In this document: positions 28,501 through 36,051 of the stretch, one piece after another
Position numbering within the stretch: the first letter of the stretch is position 1
How the letters are laid out: each line of letters opens with the position of its first letter
Assembly: GCA_903813345.2 (NCBI GenBank)
Contig: CAIIXF020000009.1
Span: forward strand, 24,714,740-24,778,739
DNA length: 64,000 bases
DNA from: Owenia fusiformis
Lineage: Eukaryota; Annelida; Polychaeta; Sabellida; Oweniidae
Direction: 5' to 3'
Program-made: the position numbers and the translations under genes
The notes under the pieces: generated by a model
The model's database searches: none
What the model was told of the DNA's origin: nothing
Seen by the model: the letters and a program-made list of their open reading frames with translations, nothing else

Positions 28501-31500
28501 TTAACTAGTATCTACAATTATTCTTGATGATGAGTATTTTTTATCTTTCAACATGTATTATGATGACTTCAGTATGAACGGAATGTCACATTTTGTTATG
28601 GTCTCGGATTGTGATAATGGCACTTGAATGGTTTGAAGGAGTAGACCTTGTTTCTTTACACATATTGGATGGTCGGGGTTTGTTTTCCTTATGGTTGGTA
28701 AACTCTTTGCTATTTTCTTGTTGTGCTCTGTAATAATTCTGGTTCCTGAACTTTTTCACTTGTGTATACATATTGGTATGATTTTCAAATATACGATTAT
28801 TGTCAAAGGCATGTAGATTAATTGTGTAAACCGTGTTCATGTTTAGTTGTTCTTTCCAATTACGGTTCTTTCCTTTCTTTGTTCAGACTTTAATTGTTTG
28901 TTAGTCTTTCTTATTCCAAGACACTTGAAGATTTATTAATGCCTTCTTAGGAATAGATGCAGATATGATTCTTTCATCCCGACAAAAGCTATTTTTGTCG
29001 GGATGAGGGTGGGATCACTAGATTTGTCCGCTTTGTGAGATCAAGCTACATTTCGTAACGCTTTTAGGAAAATGTTTTCTTTTTTAGATGTTTTCGTAAT
29101 GTCAAAGAAAATAAGCTACTCTATGTATTTGGTATATCATCAATACAATACAATAAACTTCTGTTTGAATAACGCTCCGACCAAAAGCTGTTTAAAACGA
29201 CGCTAGCGTACACTAATGGCCACTAATCTAAAATGTACGTTTCCTTTTTAACATTTTAATATCACAATATGGTGACTATGTTTACAGCAATGGGTTATAG
29301 GGTCTTTTTTATTTTTTTGTTGCAAAAAAATATTGCATAATTATTTTGTCCGCTACGGGGATCTGAAATTCATGTTTGAACCTAATCTCCTATAGCGGAC
29401 ATTCAATTACGCGTTGTTGGTACGTGATATTGGTGAAAACTGCAAAAGCTGCATATGCAAACAACGATGGCTAGAGCCGTTGTTACTATTTCATGTTTTA
29501 TTTAGTATTTTCCCTATCTAGCGTATAGATCCATGGATTTTCGCCTTGTGTTGTTATAAAAAAACTTTGGTCAACATTTTTTCTGGGACAAATGTTTGGA
29601 GGCCCGTTGGCGACTAAAAATAGGCAAAAATTGAGTTGAGGCAATATACAATTGTACACTTCTTTTTTAATGGCTTCTACTCTTATATCTCATTTTGTCC
29701 CAATTGATTATTTTATTATTTTGTGAATTTTGGCCATTTTCAAAAATCTCTGCGCAATCCTGGTCCCAAAAGTCCGACCTTGGGCCAAAATCGGCTTGAA
29801 TCTGGGGACCAGTAATAACGACAGTCCGACAAGTCGATTCAGTTTGAAATCCGGCCCAGATGGTATTTTCGCGTGTAGTTGATCTAGTGGCAAAGACATC
29901 CTTGTATTCAATATATCGTCACAAGCCGCCATGGCCACAGGAAGGAGACATTCACGCAAACCTGGATTTTTGGTACAAAATCCTAAACTCAAAGATTACT
30001 AATTAGTGTTTTTAAAGGTATACCTTCAATCAAACGCCAGTATAACTTGAACCCTTTGCCACTTCCAACTGTTCCAGTAAAAAACTGCACGATCATACGA
30101 TTGCTCATGGTATTAATGGGGAACGGAGGCTGTGTCCCACAATAACGTCCTGAAATGGAATAAGTAGTTTGACACAATGTGATAATTTGTTAATGACGAT
30201 GTTGCCAACAACAATGGAGACTTTAAGCAATGCATATGAAATCGAAACGGCAACCTGTACATATAAATCGCCCTACACAGATGCATATAGTTTTTTCACA
30301 TAAACAATCGTTCGATTATACTGTGTTTACTTAGTCCGTTACTAAGACTACACACCATCGTGTAATATGCCATTGACAGTTATATTGCTGGTTTTCCGTG
30401 ATACATATTTCAAACAAGCTCGCTTCGTAAGATATTTGGAGCTAAAGCACGTATAAACATCATTTTCTTCAGAATTCCATTATACTATGCATCGAAATCA
30501 AAATTGTCAGCATACAATAGACATGAGTGAGTTTAATGATTCCCGTTGAGACTAACGTGAAATTGCAAATCTCCCGTTCTAAACACGAAACTGAAGCTGA
30601 TCTGGTATCTGAAGTAGACTAATTAGCGCTTGTTTTGTATGCGCGCTACACACATTACTGTATCATGAAGTTTGCGTCCACGGTTACGTTGAGAAAATCA
30701 TCGCAAGCTTAATGTCTCCAATATCAGAAACGTTGAACGAAAAAATCAGATGTGCGCGAAAGAACCAGATGTGCGCTACGCATGACAATGATGGTCAAAC
30801 GAAGCAGTTCCTACATCCAAATGGGGTTTTGGAATAATTAGGATTGCACATTATTATCATCGTTCGAGGCCTATTCTCAGGGTATTAGTATACAAATAGT
30901 GACTGCCATTGAGGGAAATAGTGCAAAATATTTTCCTCAAGGGAATATCCTGTCCACTGACATGTTCCCGAGGCTGCAGGCCTAGGGAACAAGTCAGTTG
31001 ACAGGATATTCCCGAGAGGAAAATTTTTACACTATTTCCCGAAAATGTGGCAGTCACTATTTGTTTTATTATATACCTGATAAGTACTCTGTAAACAATA
31101 ACAAAATGAGAAGTCTTTTCATTTCAATATCAAATGTTCACAGGTTCTTATTGGCATTTAAAGGCATTTTACCTTTCAACTCCTATAATCTCAGATTTGG
31201 GGGAAGATAAAATGTACTATTGACTGGTCACATGACCTAACTGGTGATTAGTACAATTCATCTTCCCTGAAAGCAGGGATTTAGGACTTACCAGGGAATT
31301 AGTTCATCTATTCCATGTCATGTGACCATGAATAAGCCAATGAGCATCTAGAATACATTTGAGGTATATAATAATACTAGATATAGTACTCCTGGGCTCC
31401 TCTCTCTATTTAATACATGAGCCTGGTCATGGGAAAACCGGTCTTATCACAAAAAGTAAAATTGTGCTACAGAGCCAAAAATGTGCTCAAGAAAAATGTG

Positions 31501-32837
31501 CTAAATTCAAATCCGTCTTTTGGTCTATATCTGCAAGAAAAAAATTGTTAAGACATAAGCCATGGCTCATTTGAAAGGTCTCTTTGTGCTTTTTAAGATA
31601 AAAAATCAAAATATTGAAAAATATGTGATAAGACCCCTTTTCCTGTGGCCTGTCTTATATACTAAGTAGTGTTCAGCTATCAATATACGTTGTATTCTAT
31701 CATATGATGTGAGTTTTTTTTCTTCAGGTACCACAGTGCATAAAAATCAATATGGATTTTAGTTTTTAAATTAATTATGAAAATTCGAAAATCGAAAAGT
31801 CCCATTGACTTGGTTTGACCTGAGACCATCATTTTTTATGTTAGTCTCAGGTTTGACCTATTTTTAAACTAAAAGGAATAACATGTACAGTTTGGAAATG
31901 CCTAGCGTGTTTTGAATATAATTCTATTTGGTACAGTATCTTAGTTTGCGATCACTTTCGTATAAATCTCCGATGGTTAAAGTAATGAGATTGATGTTGT
32001 CGATTTTAGGGTTATCAAGCGATGATCGCATATCTTAAGAAGCTCACCTATCATCCGGGAATTGACAGGAGCGTTATCATATAAAACAACGTAATCGTCT
32101 CTGCAGAATGATCGTCCAAGAAACTTCTCTTCCGCAATATCGAACTGGTCATCGAACCAAGCGAGTACTATCTGGTATAAACAAAAGAAAATTAATTTTA
32201 AGATGCAAGTTCGACAACTTTGAATGATAGATATAGATATGCTAATGAAAGGGGTGCATAACATGGGCCTGAGTGTATCTAGACGTTGCAATTTGATTTA
32301 AATTTGATTTTAATTGTGTTCAGAAAAATGGTCAAGGTAAGAAGACGGGTCTACCACAATCTAATCGTCAACCGTTCATTAACTATACTCATATTTTGAA
32401 ATATGAATGTCTCCACATAATGTTTAGTAATATTGGGGACTAATTCATACATAACCCTCACAATGCCCCACCCCGTCATCTCTAAATTGATCTGATTAAG
32501 GTTCACGTCTCTAAATTCTCATTTTGAAAAAAGGGTAAAGTCAGTGGAATGGGTGTCTTTCCTTTTGTTGAACCAGATAATAACATGGATATATATGTGT
32601 AGCATTTTTCTCTAAAGGTTTGTGTCACACGCCCGGAACAGGGATGACGTCAGTTAGATCCGAACCTCCTTAAGCTTACCCATCCCCGAGGGGCCTGTAT
32701 TATCCAAGAGCATTGTGAATTCTTTTCATATCCTATTGGGTAGTTCATTGAAGTAAAACTACCAAACAATTTTCCAGTTTGGTTGGCATTGTTTCCGCAC
32801 CCAGACTCTTGGAAGCTATAAGTGTCCGGTATGGTTT
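1414..32837 (-). CDS. CUB-domain trypsin-like serine protease (partial, six exons seen)
   Basis: This gene encodes a predicted secreted or membrane-tethered endopeptidase. In coding order the exons are 32680-32837, 32048-32171, 30024-30149, 3440-3710, 1794-2053 and 1414-1559. All have AG/GT borders and the phases match throughout (0, 1, 1, 2, 1, 0). The first three exons form one CUB domain, with conserved Cys and aromatic positions and the motif [12 protein letters not shown] Thr/Pro-rich linker follows, then the trypsin domain: activation site IVGG, His57 in TAAHC, and Asp102 in SDIALVKL. The sequence GGRDSC places Asp at position 189, predicting cleavage after Arg or Lys. The exon with the catalytic Ser (GDSGG) is not found between 1 and 1413, so it should lie left of the window. 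The start and signal peptide are also unidentified, because the first CUB exon enters in phase 1. The architecture is typical of CUB-serine proteases of development, fertilisation or immunity, and no specific ortholog is claimed. Confidence 0.9.
1794..2053 (-). CDS. Serine protease exon with the catalytic Asp
   Basis: The exon reads [18 protein letters not shown], containing the catalytic Asp of the DIAL motif, followed by a CLPE block and a C-A-x-G-x-G block. The acceptor is TTTTCTGTAG and the donor is CAAG/GTAATT. The phase is 2 in and 1 out, matching both neighbours. It has no internal Met-initiated frame of note, so a simple ORF scan would miss it. Confidence 0.9.
2134..2928. mobile_element. 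Non-autonomous DNA transposon with terminal inverted repeats
   Basis: The ends carry CTATCACACCAAACTAGTTCT (about 2141) and its inverse AGAACTAGTTTGGTGTGATAG (about 2899). Both are flanked outward by CTAACCC-type bases. A third partial copy of the end lies inside at about 2510. The body is packed with GAACG/CGTTC words at irregular spacing and has no convincing ORF. Superfamily and target duplication are unclear. Confidence 0.7.
2990..3420 (-). repeat. Dispersed repeat copy, related to 28361-28800
   Basis: Positions 3070-3230 match 28370-28545 closely, sharing for example GATACGCTTATGGAC and TGTATTTTGTCTGTCCCACA. Read on the minus strand, both copies keep the same frame around [14 protein letters not shown]. 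This suggests decayed coding sequence of a transposon, with family unidentified. Confidence 0.6.
3440..3710 (-). CDS. Serine protease exon: linker, activation site and catalytic His
   Basis: A Thr/Pro-rich stretch (about 30 residues) and a linker Cys precede [16 protein letters not shown] and LLTAAHC. The acceptor TTATTTTACAG and donor CTC/GTAAGT are strong. The phase-1 start fits the phase-1 end of the last CUB exon 26.3 kb upstream. Confidence 0.93.
4311..4782. mobile_element. Inverted-repeat (foldback) element, copy 1
   Basis: The left arm is about 4311-4484 and the right arm about 4636-4782. They are imperfect reverse complements, with landmarks AATGTTTTAATATGGTCAAA, GAAGTGATGGCATC and their inverses. 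The same family recurs at 25508-26075. Confidence 0.65.
4783..9280. other. Serine protease intron, AT-rich, with a ~300-bp repeat family
   Basis: No gene is recognisable. The stretch 6060-6560 is extremely AT-rich with many AATATTAT words. Related blocks of up to ~300 bp containing ATCCAAATTTTAACACAATG lie at about 6768-7085, 7228-7520, 8376-8480 and 8488-8771. They look like diverged, partly tandem repeats. A long frame at 7423-7842 starts inside one copy and shows no domain. Confidence 0.6.
9281..10402. repeat. Inverted pair of ~250-bp repeats
   Basis: Arm 1 (about 9281-9533, plus) and arm 2 (about 10143-10402, minus) share phrases such as TACCCTCTGGTCC, TTTTGATAATGGAAACCATAC and AAATCACTGCTGCGA. 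The spacer is about 600 bp. Both arms keep partly alike frames, for example ITFDNGNHT and [10 protein letters not shown], so an old coding origin is possible. No family is recognised. Confidence 0.7.
10403..12795. other. Serine protease intron, no gene seen
   Basis: The short frames here show no domains. About 11755-12050 holds a dispersed repeat with GGCCGACATTTG, GGCCGCC and TATTCACATATCAAATATATG. This repeat reappears in inverse orientation near 63560-63800. Confidence 0.55.
12796..13177. mobile_element. Small element with 20-bp inverted ends and an internal hairpin
   Basis: The left end CCTACTGATGTTCTAGGTAC (12796-12815) matches the inverse of 13158-13177 with one mismatch. The interior is a poly-A-rich GAAAAAATGTG array (about 12930-13075), followed by a perfect palindrome at 13086-13114 with a 13-bp stem and GCG loop. 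It has no plausible ORF. Confidence 0.65.
13178..17190. other. Serine protease intron with scattered repeat fragments
   Basis: No gene is seen. About 14563-14812 has short inverted ends (GGTTGCGTCGGGTGCAA against TTGCACCCCCTGCGCAACC). About 15400-15720 repeats phrases also found near 8960-9050 and 12720. A TAAT microsatellite lies at about 17026-17044. Confidence 0.5.
17190..17760. repeat. Tandem repeat of ~144-bp units, ends in a TATCCCCC hairpin
   Basis: TTATCAAAGATTA-like phrases recur at about 17248, 17393 and 17537, each followed by a TTTTGAAATTCT-like block and a TTCTCGAGC-like block. After the last unit comes CAGACACACGGATGACGG, then TATCCCCCTCGAAC with GGTGGGATAA. Elements with this kind of tail are widespread in marine invertebrate genomes, as far as I recall. 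Confidence 0.6.
17761..20267. other. Region upstream of the nested transthyretin-like gene
   Basis: I see no exon or strong repeat. A weak TATA-like TTTATAGA lies about 75 bases before the ATG at 20268. The promoter cannot be located from sequence alone. Confidence 0.4.
20268..24482 (+). CDS. Secreted transthyretin-like / HExxH metallopeptidase-like protein (nested gene)
   Basis: Three exons, 20268-20538, 22777-23158 and 24209-24482, join in phases 1 and 2 into 308 codons plus stop; an alternative acceptor at 24215 removes two residues. Residues 1-20 are a signal peptide (hydrophobic core [16 protein letters not shown]). Residues ~22-90 match the transthyretin-like family, with [26 protein letters not shown] and a final DVFIKLEY strand. 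Exon 2 holds HELAHTLRH (residues ~195-203), and exon 3 holds FNEGWA with Glu near 239. This is the HExxH plus distal NEGxA arrangement of gluzincin-type zinc peptidases. About ten Cys residues fit a secreted protein. Known: the family signatures. Inferred: zinc binding and proteolysis. The gene lies wholly inside the 26.3-kb intron of the serine protease, on the opposite strand, so their pre-mRNAs would overlap antisense. Confidence 0.85.
20539..22776 (+). other. Intron 1 of the transthyretin-like gene
   Basis: The donor is TGA/GTAAGTG and the acceptor is TTCTATTCACAG. The intron is AT-rich with an AAAC microsatellite near 20790. Two stretches repeat each other around AATTTGAAAGAAAAA (about 21090 and 21420). 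No exon is recognised. Confidence 0.6.
23159..24208 (+). other. Intron 2 of the transthyretin-like gene
   Basis: The donor is CAAG/GTACAC and the acceptor is TTACTTTTAG. I see nothing else of note. Confidence 0.6.
24483..25507 (+). other. Downstream region of the nested gene
   Basis: A likely 3' UTR, with an AATAAA-type signal at about 25000 (CAAAATAAAATC). No gene or clear repeat follows up to 25507. Confidence 0.4.
25508..26075. mobile_element. Inverted-repeat (foldback) element, copy 2
   Basis: Arms at about 25508-25681 and 25888-26075 are reverse complements along ~170 bp. They share TATGGTAGCTATAA, TTTAGCAAAACA, GCTGCCATCTTTTAA and GAAGTGATGTCATC. The arms are better preserved than at 4311-4782, so this copy may be younger. 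Confidence 0.75.
26076..28360. other. Serine protease intron, no gene seen
   Basis: Unremarkable AT-rich sequence. I find no convincing exon, RNA gene or repeat boundary. Confidence 0.45.
28361..29010 (-). repeat. Dispersed repeat copy with a terminal hairpin
   Basis: Homologous to 2990-3420, with the same minus-strand frame [14 protein letters not shown]. To its right, at 28977-29007, lies a hairpin with stem CATCCCGACAAAA, followed by AGGGTGGGATCACTAG. This could be the end of a transposon, but the class is not settled. Confidence 0.55.
30024..30149 (-). CDS. CUB domain, third exon
   Basis: The exon reads [18 protein letters not shown] and then a VQF...GFKLYW block, which are the CG-x-PP and final strands of a CUB domain. 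The acceptor is TTCCATTTCAG and the donor is GAAG/GTATAC. Confidence 0.88.
30440..30710 (+). repeat. Dispersed repeat, copy without the hairpin insertion
   Basis: Matches 55700-56050 in order: CATCATTTTCTTCAGAA, AATAGACATGAGT, AATGATTCCCGTTGA, CTGAAGCTGATC and GCGCTTGTTT. This copy lacks the 105-bp palindrome present in the other one. Confidence 0.65.
30892..31063. mobile_element. 172-bp palindromic element
   Basis: The two halves are reverse complements: ACAAATAGTGACTGCC at the left against GGCAGTCACTATTTGT at the right. AGGAAAA, GGGAATATCCTGTC and GTTCCC follow in mirrored order to a centre near 30977. This is a typical hairpin-forming MITE or foldback element. It has no coding content. 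Confidence 0.8.
32048..32171 (-). CDS. CUB domain, middle exon
   Basis: The motif [20 protein letters not shown] is the core CUB strand pair with the calcium-site-type acidic residues. The acceptor is TTTATACCAG and the donor is ATAG/GTGAGC. The phase is 0 in and 1 out. Confidence 0.88.
32680..32837 (-). CDS. CUB domain, first exon
   Basis: The exon begins a CUB domain with [19 protein letters not shown] and the Cys-x-Trp of CSWIIQAP. The acceptor is TGTATTTATAG and the donor is TGG/GTAAGC. The exon enters in phase 1, so at least one earlier coding exon exists. A 31-bp candidate at 34199-34229 has consensus borders and the right exit phase, but nothing else supports it. Confidence 0.85.
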
Positions 32838-33084
32838 CTATAAATACAGAAGACAATGGAAGAATATGATGTTTAAATAAATAAGGTTTGAACCTACAAA
32901 TCATTCGGAGTTAATCTTAAAATGTGTCACAGTGAACTTTTCAATAAGATATTTCTGGCATTTTGTATAAGTCCAGCAAATTACAAATAATTATTGAAAA
33001 ATTCGATATGACTTTGTGGAATAGGAGTTGACTTGGTAGGTCACATGACGTCGTCACATGATCGAGCTATGTAGAATCCCGGGT

Positions 33085-33660
33085 GTACAAGATTCAAGAT
33101 TCAAGATTCAAGATTTTATTGTGTTTCAAACCAAACACTTGGTTTCCTCACAAAATCAATTACAAGACATTTACATATAATTATACAGTTAAAAAAACAA
33201 AAAACAACATGCATTGTTTCACAAATACCATCATACAATCTTTCCTTTTTCAAATAGCTCCCGACGCTGATTAAAAAGTTTATTTATAAAATGTATCAAT
33301 TCGTTAACAATTTCAAAATCATCAGAAGTCATCAAAAAGTTATATTTTTCTTTATCCGACATATTATCAAATGTGTCAATAAAACTTAGTTTATTAAAAA
33401 ATTCAAATCTACATTTTTTATAGCCATCACACACAAGAAGAAAATGCTTTTCATCCTCTACTTCCCCCTTATTGCAAATCTGACAAATTCTTTCATTTAT
33501 TTCAAGTCGATGCTGTTTAGTGCCATCTTTTTTCTTTTTCTCGTGTCTCCCTGTTTCAATTCTTAAATTATGGTTTGCTAATCTAAACCTGGCCATTTTA
33601 AAAATTAACATTTTGTTAGTAGAAAACACTCGGATTAATTTCATTTTGCTAATTACCCAA
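33085..33660 (-). mobile_element. 5'-truncated LINE (non-LTR retrotransposon) 3' end
   Basis: On the minus strand, 33644-33231 encodes about 137 residues resembling the C-terminal tail of LINE polyproteins: ARFRLANHNLRIETGRH, then a Cys-rich ICQICNKGEVEDEKHFLLVC. A short 3' UTR follows, with AATAAAATCTTG and a run of about four TCTTGAA-type repeats at 33085-33118, typical of a LINE 3' microsatellite tail. Nothing of the reverse transcriptase core is seen, so the copy is dead and truncated. It lies upstream of the first CUB exon. Confidence 0.75.
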
Positions 33661-35180
33661 ATGTAAATCAGTCGTATTACACGTAACTACTTAATACATA
33701 AAGTTATGGATTTTGAATAAGAAATGCAAAAATTGTCAAAATCCTTCTTACTGTTGTTCACTATTTTGGTTGTCACATGATAGTTCCGTATAAAGTTTGA
33801 AGGAGTGCTCATGAATATTATTCAGTGACACGTAATGGCAAATAAATATGGGAGCTACTCACATCTTCTGGATTAGATAAGTCACAAATATATTTGACTG
33901 AATGATAACACTCTATTTAGTCATGAAATACTTCATAATGATATGTCGAAAGTTTTTTCATGAAATGTATAATTATACTATCCATTTTCCGGGATTTGTG
34001 TCACACGCCCCTGAACAGGGATGACGTCATTTAGACTTCCTTATTGGAGCTTTCGTACATGGTACAAATATAAAACTATTGCGCAGATAGTTGAACTCAT
34101 CAATTTTTGTAAATTTTCATCAATGAACATGTAATCATTTATTTGAAATGTGTTTGGATACAAAAATGTACTTTTAGATTAGATCAAAGTATGCTTACCT
34201 GCCGTTGACACCTGTTGATTGGGACATCTTAAAAACAGAGACAATACGAATATTAATAACCACTTCATAATTAAGAACTTTGGATGGAGTTCATTTGAAT
34301 TAATGAACGATATTACTCTACGATGCGCCTAAATACTTGATAACCGATAAGAAATAAAGATAACGATTTTCACATTAAGGTAGTTGAACTGAGTTGCTCA
34401 TGTATTCTGCGTGTTTAGGTTTATGCCAAAACTATCATGCAAAACTTTTCTATTTTTAGTATTAGTGAAAGTACCTGAATGGTGATAAAAATCAGCAAAA
34501 ATCGAGAAATAACCACCATTCGGGGAACAACAAATAGAACTAGAAACAGACTAGAAACAAGGGATTTATTTTTACAAAAAAGTTTCATTAGCAAATACTG
34601 AGTAAGCAAGAACTGCTTTTATAAATTTGAACCATTCCAGTATTTTCTCTGCTTGCCTTTATCATCTATCGCAGATCAAAGCGTTTCCTAATATAAGGTC
34701 AAACACTTACGGCCTGGCAATTTTTCTTTGATTCATTGATACTGTAGATTCTGTGACAATTTACGTACATGTAGGCTGTATATCTACCTTAAGATAACAA
34801 GGCAATTTCGATCCATCAAACCACGAATCTTATCACTGACAATTGCATTATCCAGGTGAATTGCTACTTACCTCGTATCATTCGGGTCGGTTGGTTTAAA
34901 TTCTGTCAAAACGAGAGTATTTCCTAAGCGCCGACTGGTAAAAACTTAAAAAGGCCGAACTGCGTGACAGTTTAAATAAGCAAGTAAAAATACACTCCCC
35001 TCCATAAGTTTGGCAACCTTAGCTCCTCATTGAACTATGTGTTGAACTACGAACTACATGGAGAGGGGGTGTACCTTTCAAGTCATATCCAACGATTGGA
35101 AGTAACATTTTCCATATGTAGTATAAACTGGACAACTTGGTTTAATAAAGAATTCTTGTTCTTTTGTGAACAGGTAAATA
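33661..35180. other. Upstream region of the serine protease, possible 5' exons
   Basis: Two minus-strand candidates exist: 34199-34229 (consensus borders, phase-1 exit) and a hydrophobic Met-initiated frame ending at about 34475 before GTACTTTC. Their phases do not join cleanly, so neither is called. A phrase with TGACGTCA at about 34021 repeats that at 32644. Confidence 0.35.
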
Positions 35181-36051
35181 CCAGGTCGTTCGATAAGTTC
35201 ATGCAAAAACATTCTCACTTTTTTTATTTTCTAATTTTTTTCCTTGAAACTTTCACAAATCATAGAAAAATACATACTCATTGAAAGACAAAAAATAAAT
35301 TACTTTGTCCTGATTGTACAAAAATTATGGTTGCTATGGTAACCCATGTTTTGGTCATGCGGGGCAATTTATGACGTGAAAAAAGTTTAATATTAATTAA
35401 ATTCTTGTGATTCATTAGTTGCACATTAGGTTAACTATATAAAACATTGCATTTTTAAATTGAAGTTTCTAACAAGCATGTCACTTCATTAAATGCTCAA
35501 AATATTCTCCTTTATACTGGATGCATAGTTTCACCCATTCTTTGTATTGAGCCCTAAAGCCACGGGGGAATTTAGTGCGCATTGCACTCTGCACAGCTGC
35601 AGTGAGCTCTGTCATGCATGCATAACTAACACCTATCAGTTCATCTTTCATCCTATTCAGGCCGTTTCTTTTGTAGAGCTCGCACTAAATTCCCTTGTGG
35701 CTTTAGTGCTCAATACGAAGAATGGGTGAAGCGCCAGGAACTATGCATTAAATGAAGTGACATGCTTGATAAGAACTTCAATTTGAAAGGACAATGTTTT
35801 ATAGAGTGTACCTAATGTGCAACTAATAAATCACAAGAAAAATCAATTAAAATTAAACTTTATTCACGTCATAAATTGCCCCGCGTGACCAAAACACGGG
35901 TTACCATAGCAACCATAACTTTTGACCAATCAAAACAAAGTAATTTTTTTCAATGAGAATGTTTTTTCTATGATTTGTGACAGTTTCAAGGAAAAACATT
36001 GAAAAATAAAAAAAAGAGAATGTTTTTGCATGAACTTATTGAACGACCTGG
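35181..36051. mobile_element. Palindromic Tc1/mariner-derived element flanked by TA
   Basis: Outer ends are CCAGGTCGTTCGATAAGTTC at left and its near inverse at right, each bordered by TA, the target duplication of Tc1/mariner elements. Arms run about 35181-35580 and 35679-36051 around a ~98-bp centre. Read on the minus strand, the left arm encodes FPRGFRAQYKEWVKLCIQYK and then GEYFEHLMK-stop, resembling a mariner-family transposase C-terminus. The right arm carries a decayed mirror copy. No catalytic domain remains, so it is non-autonomous. Confidence 0.8.

Noticed and set aside
28977-29027. Helitron 3' end (hairpin followed by CTAG)
   Set aside because: The base after CTAG is A, not the expected T, and no matching 5' TC end was found. 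Left as undecided hairpin only.
33231-33644. 137-codon minus-strand frame as a host gene
   Set aside because: Its Cys-rich tail and the adjacent TCTTGAA microsatellite fit a truncated LINE, not a cellular gene.
34421-34609. Hydrophobic frame as the serine protease signal-peptide exon
   Set aside because: Its donor is in phase 0, while the first CUB exon needs phase 1, and the candidate bridging exon does not repair the mismatch.
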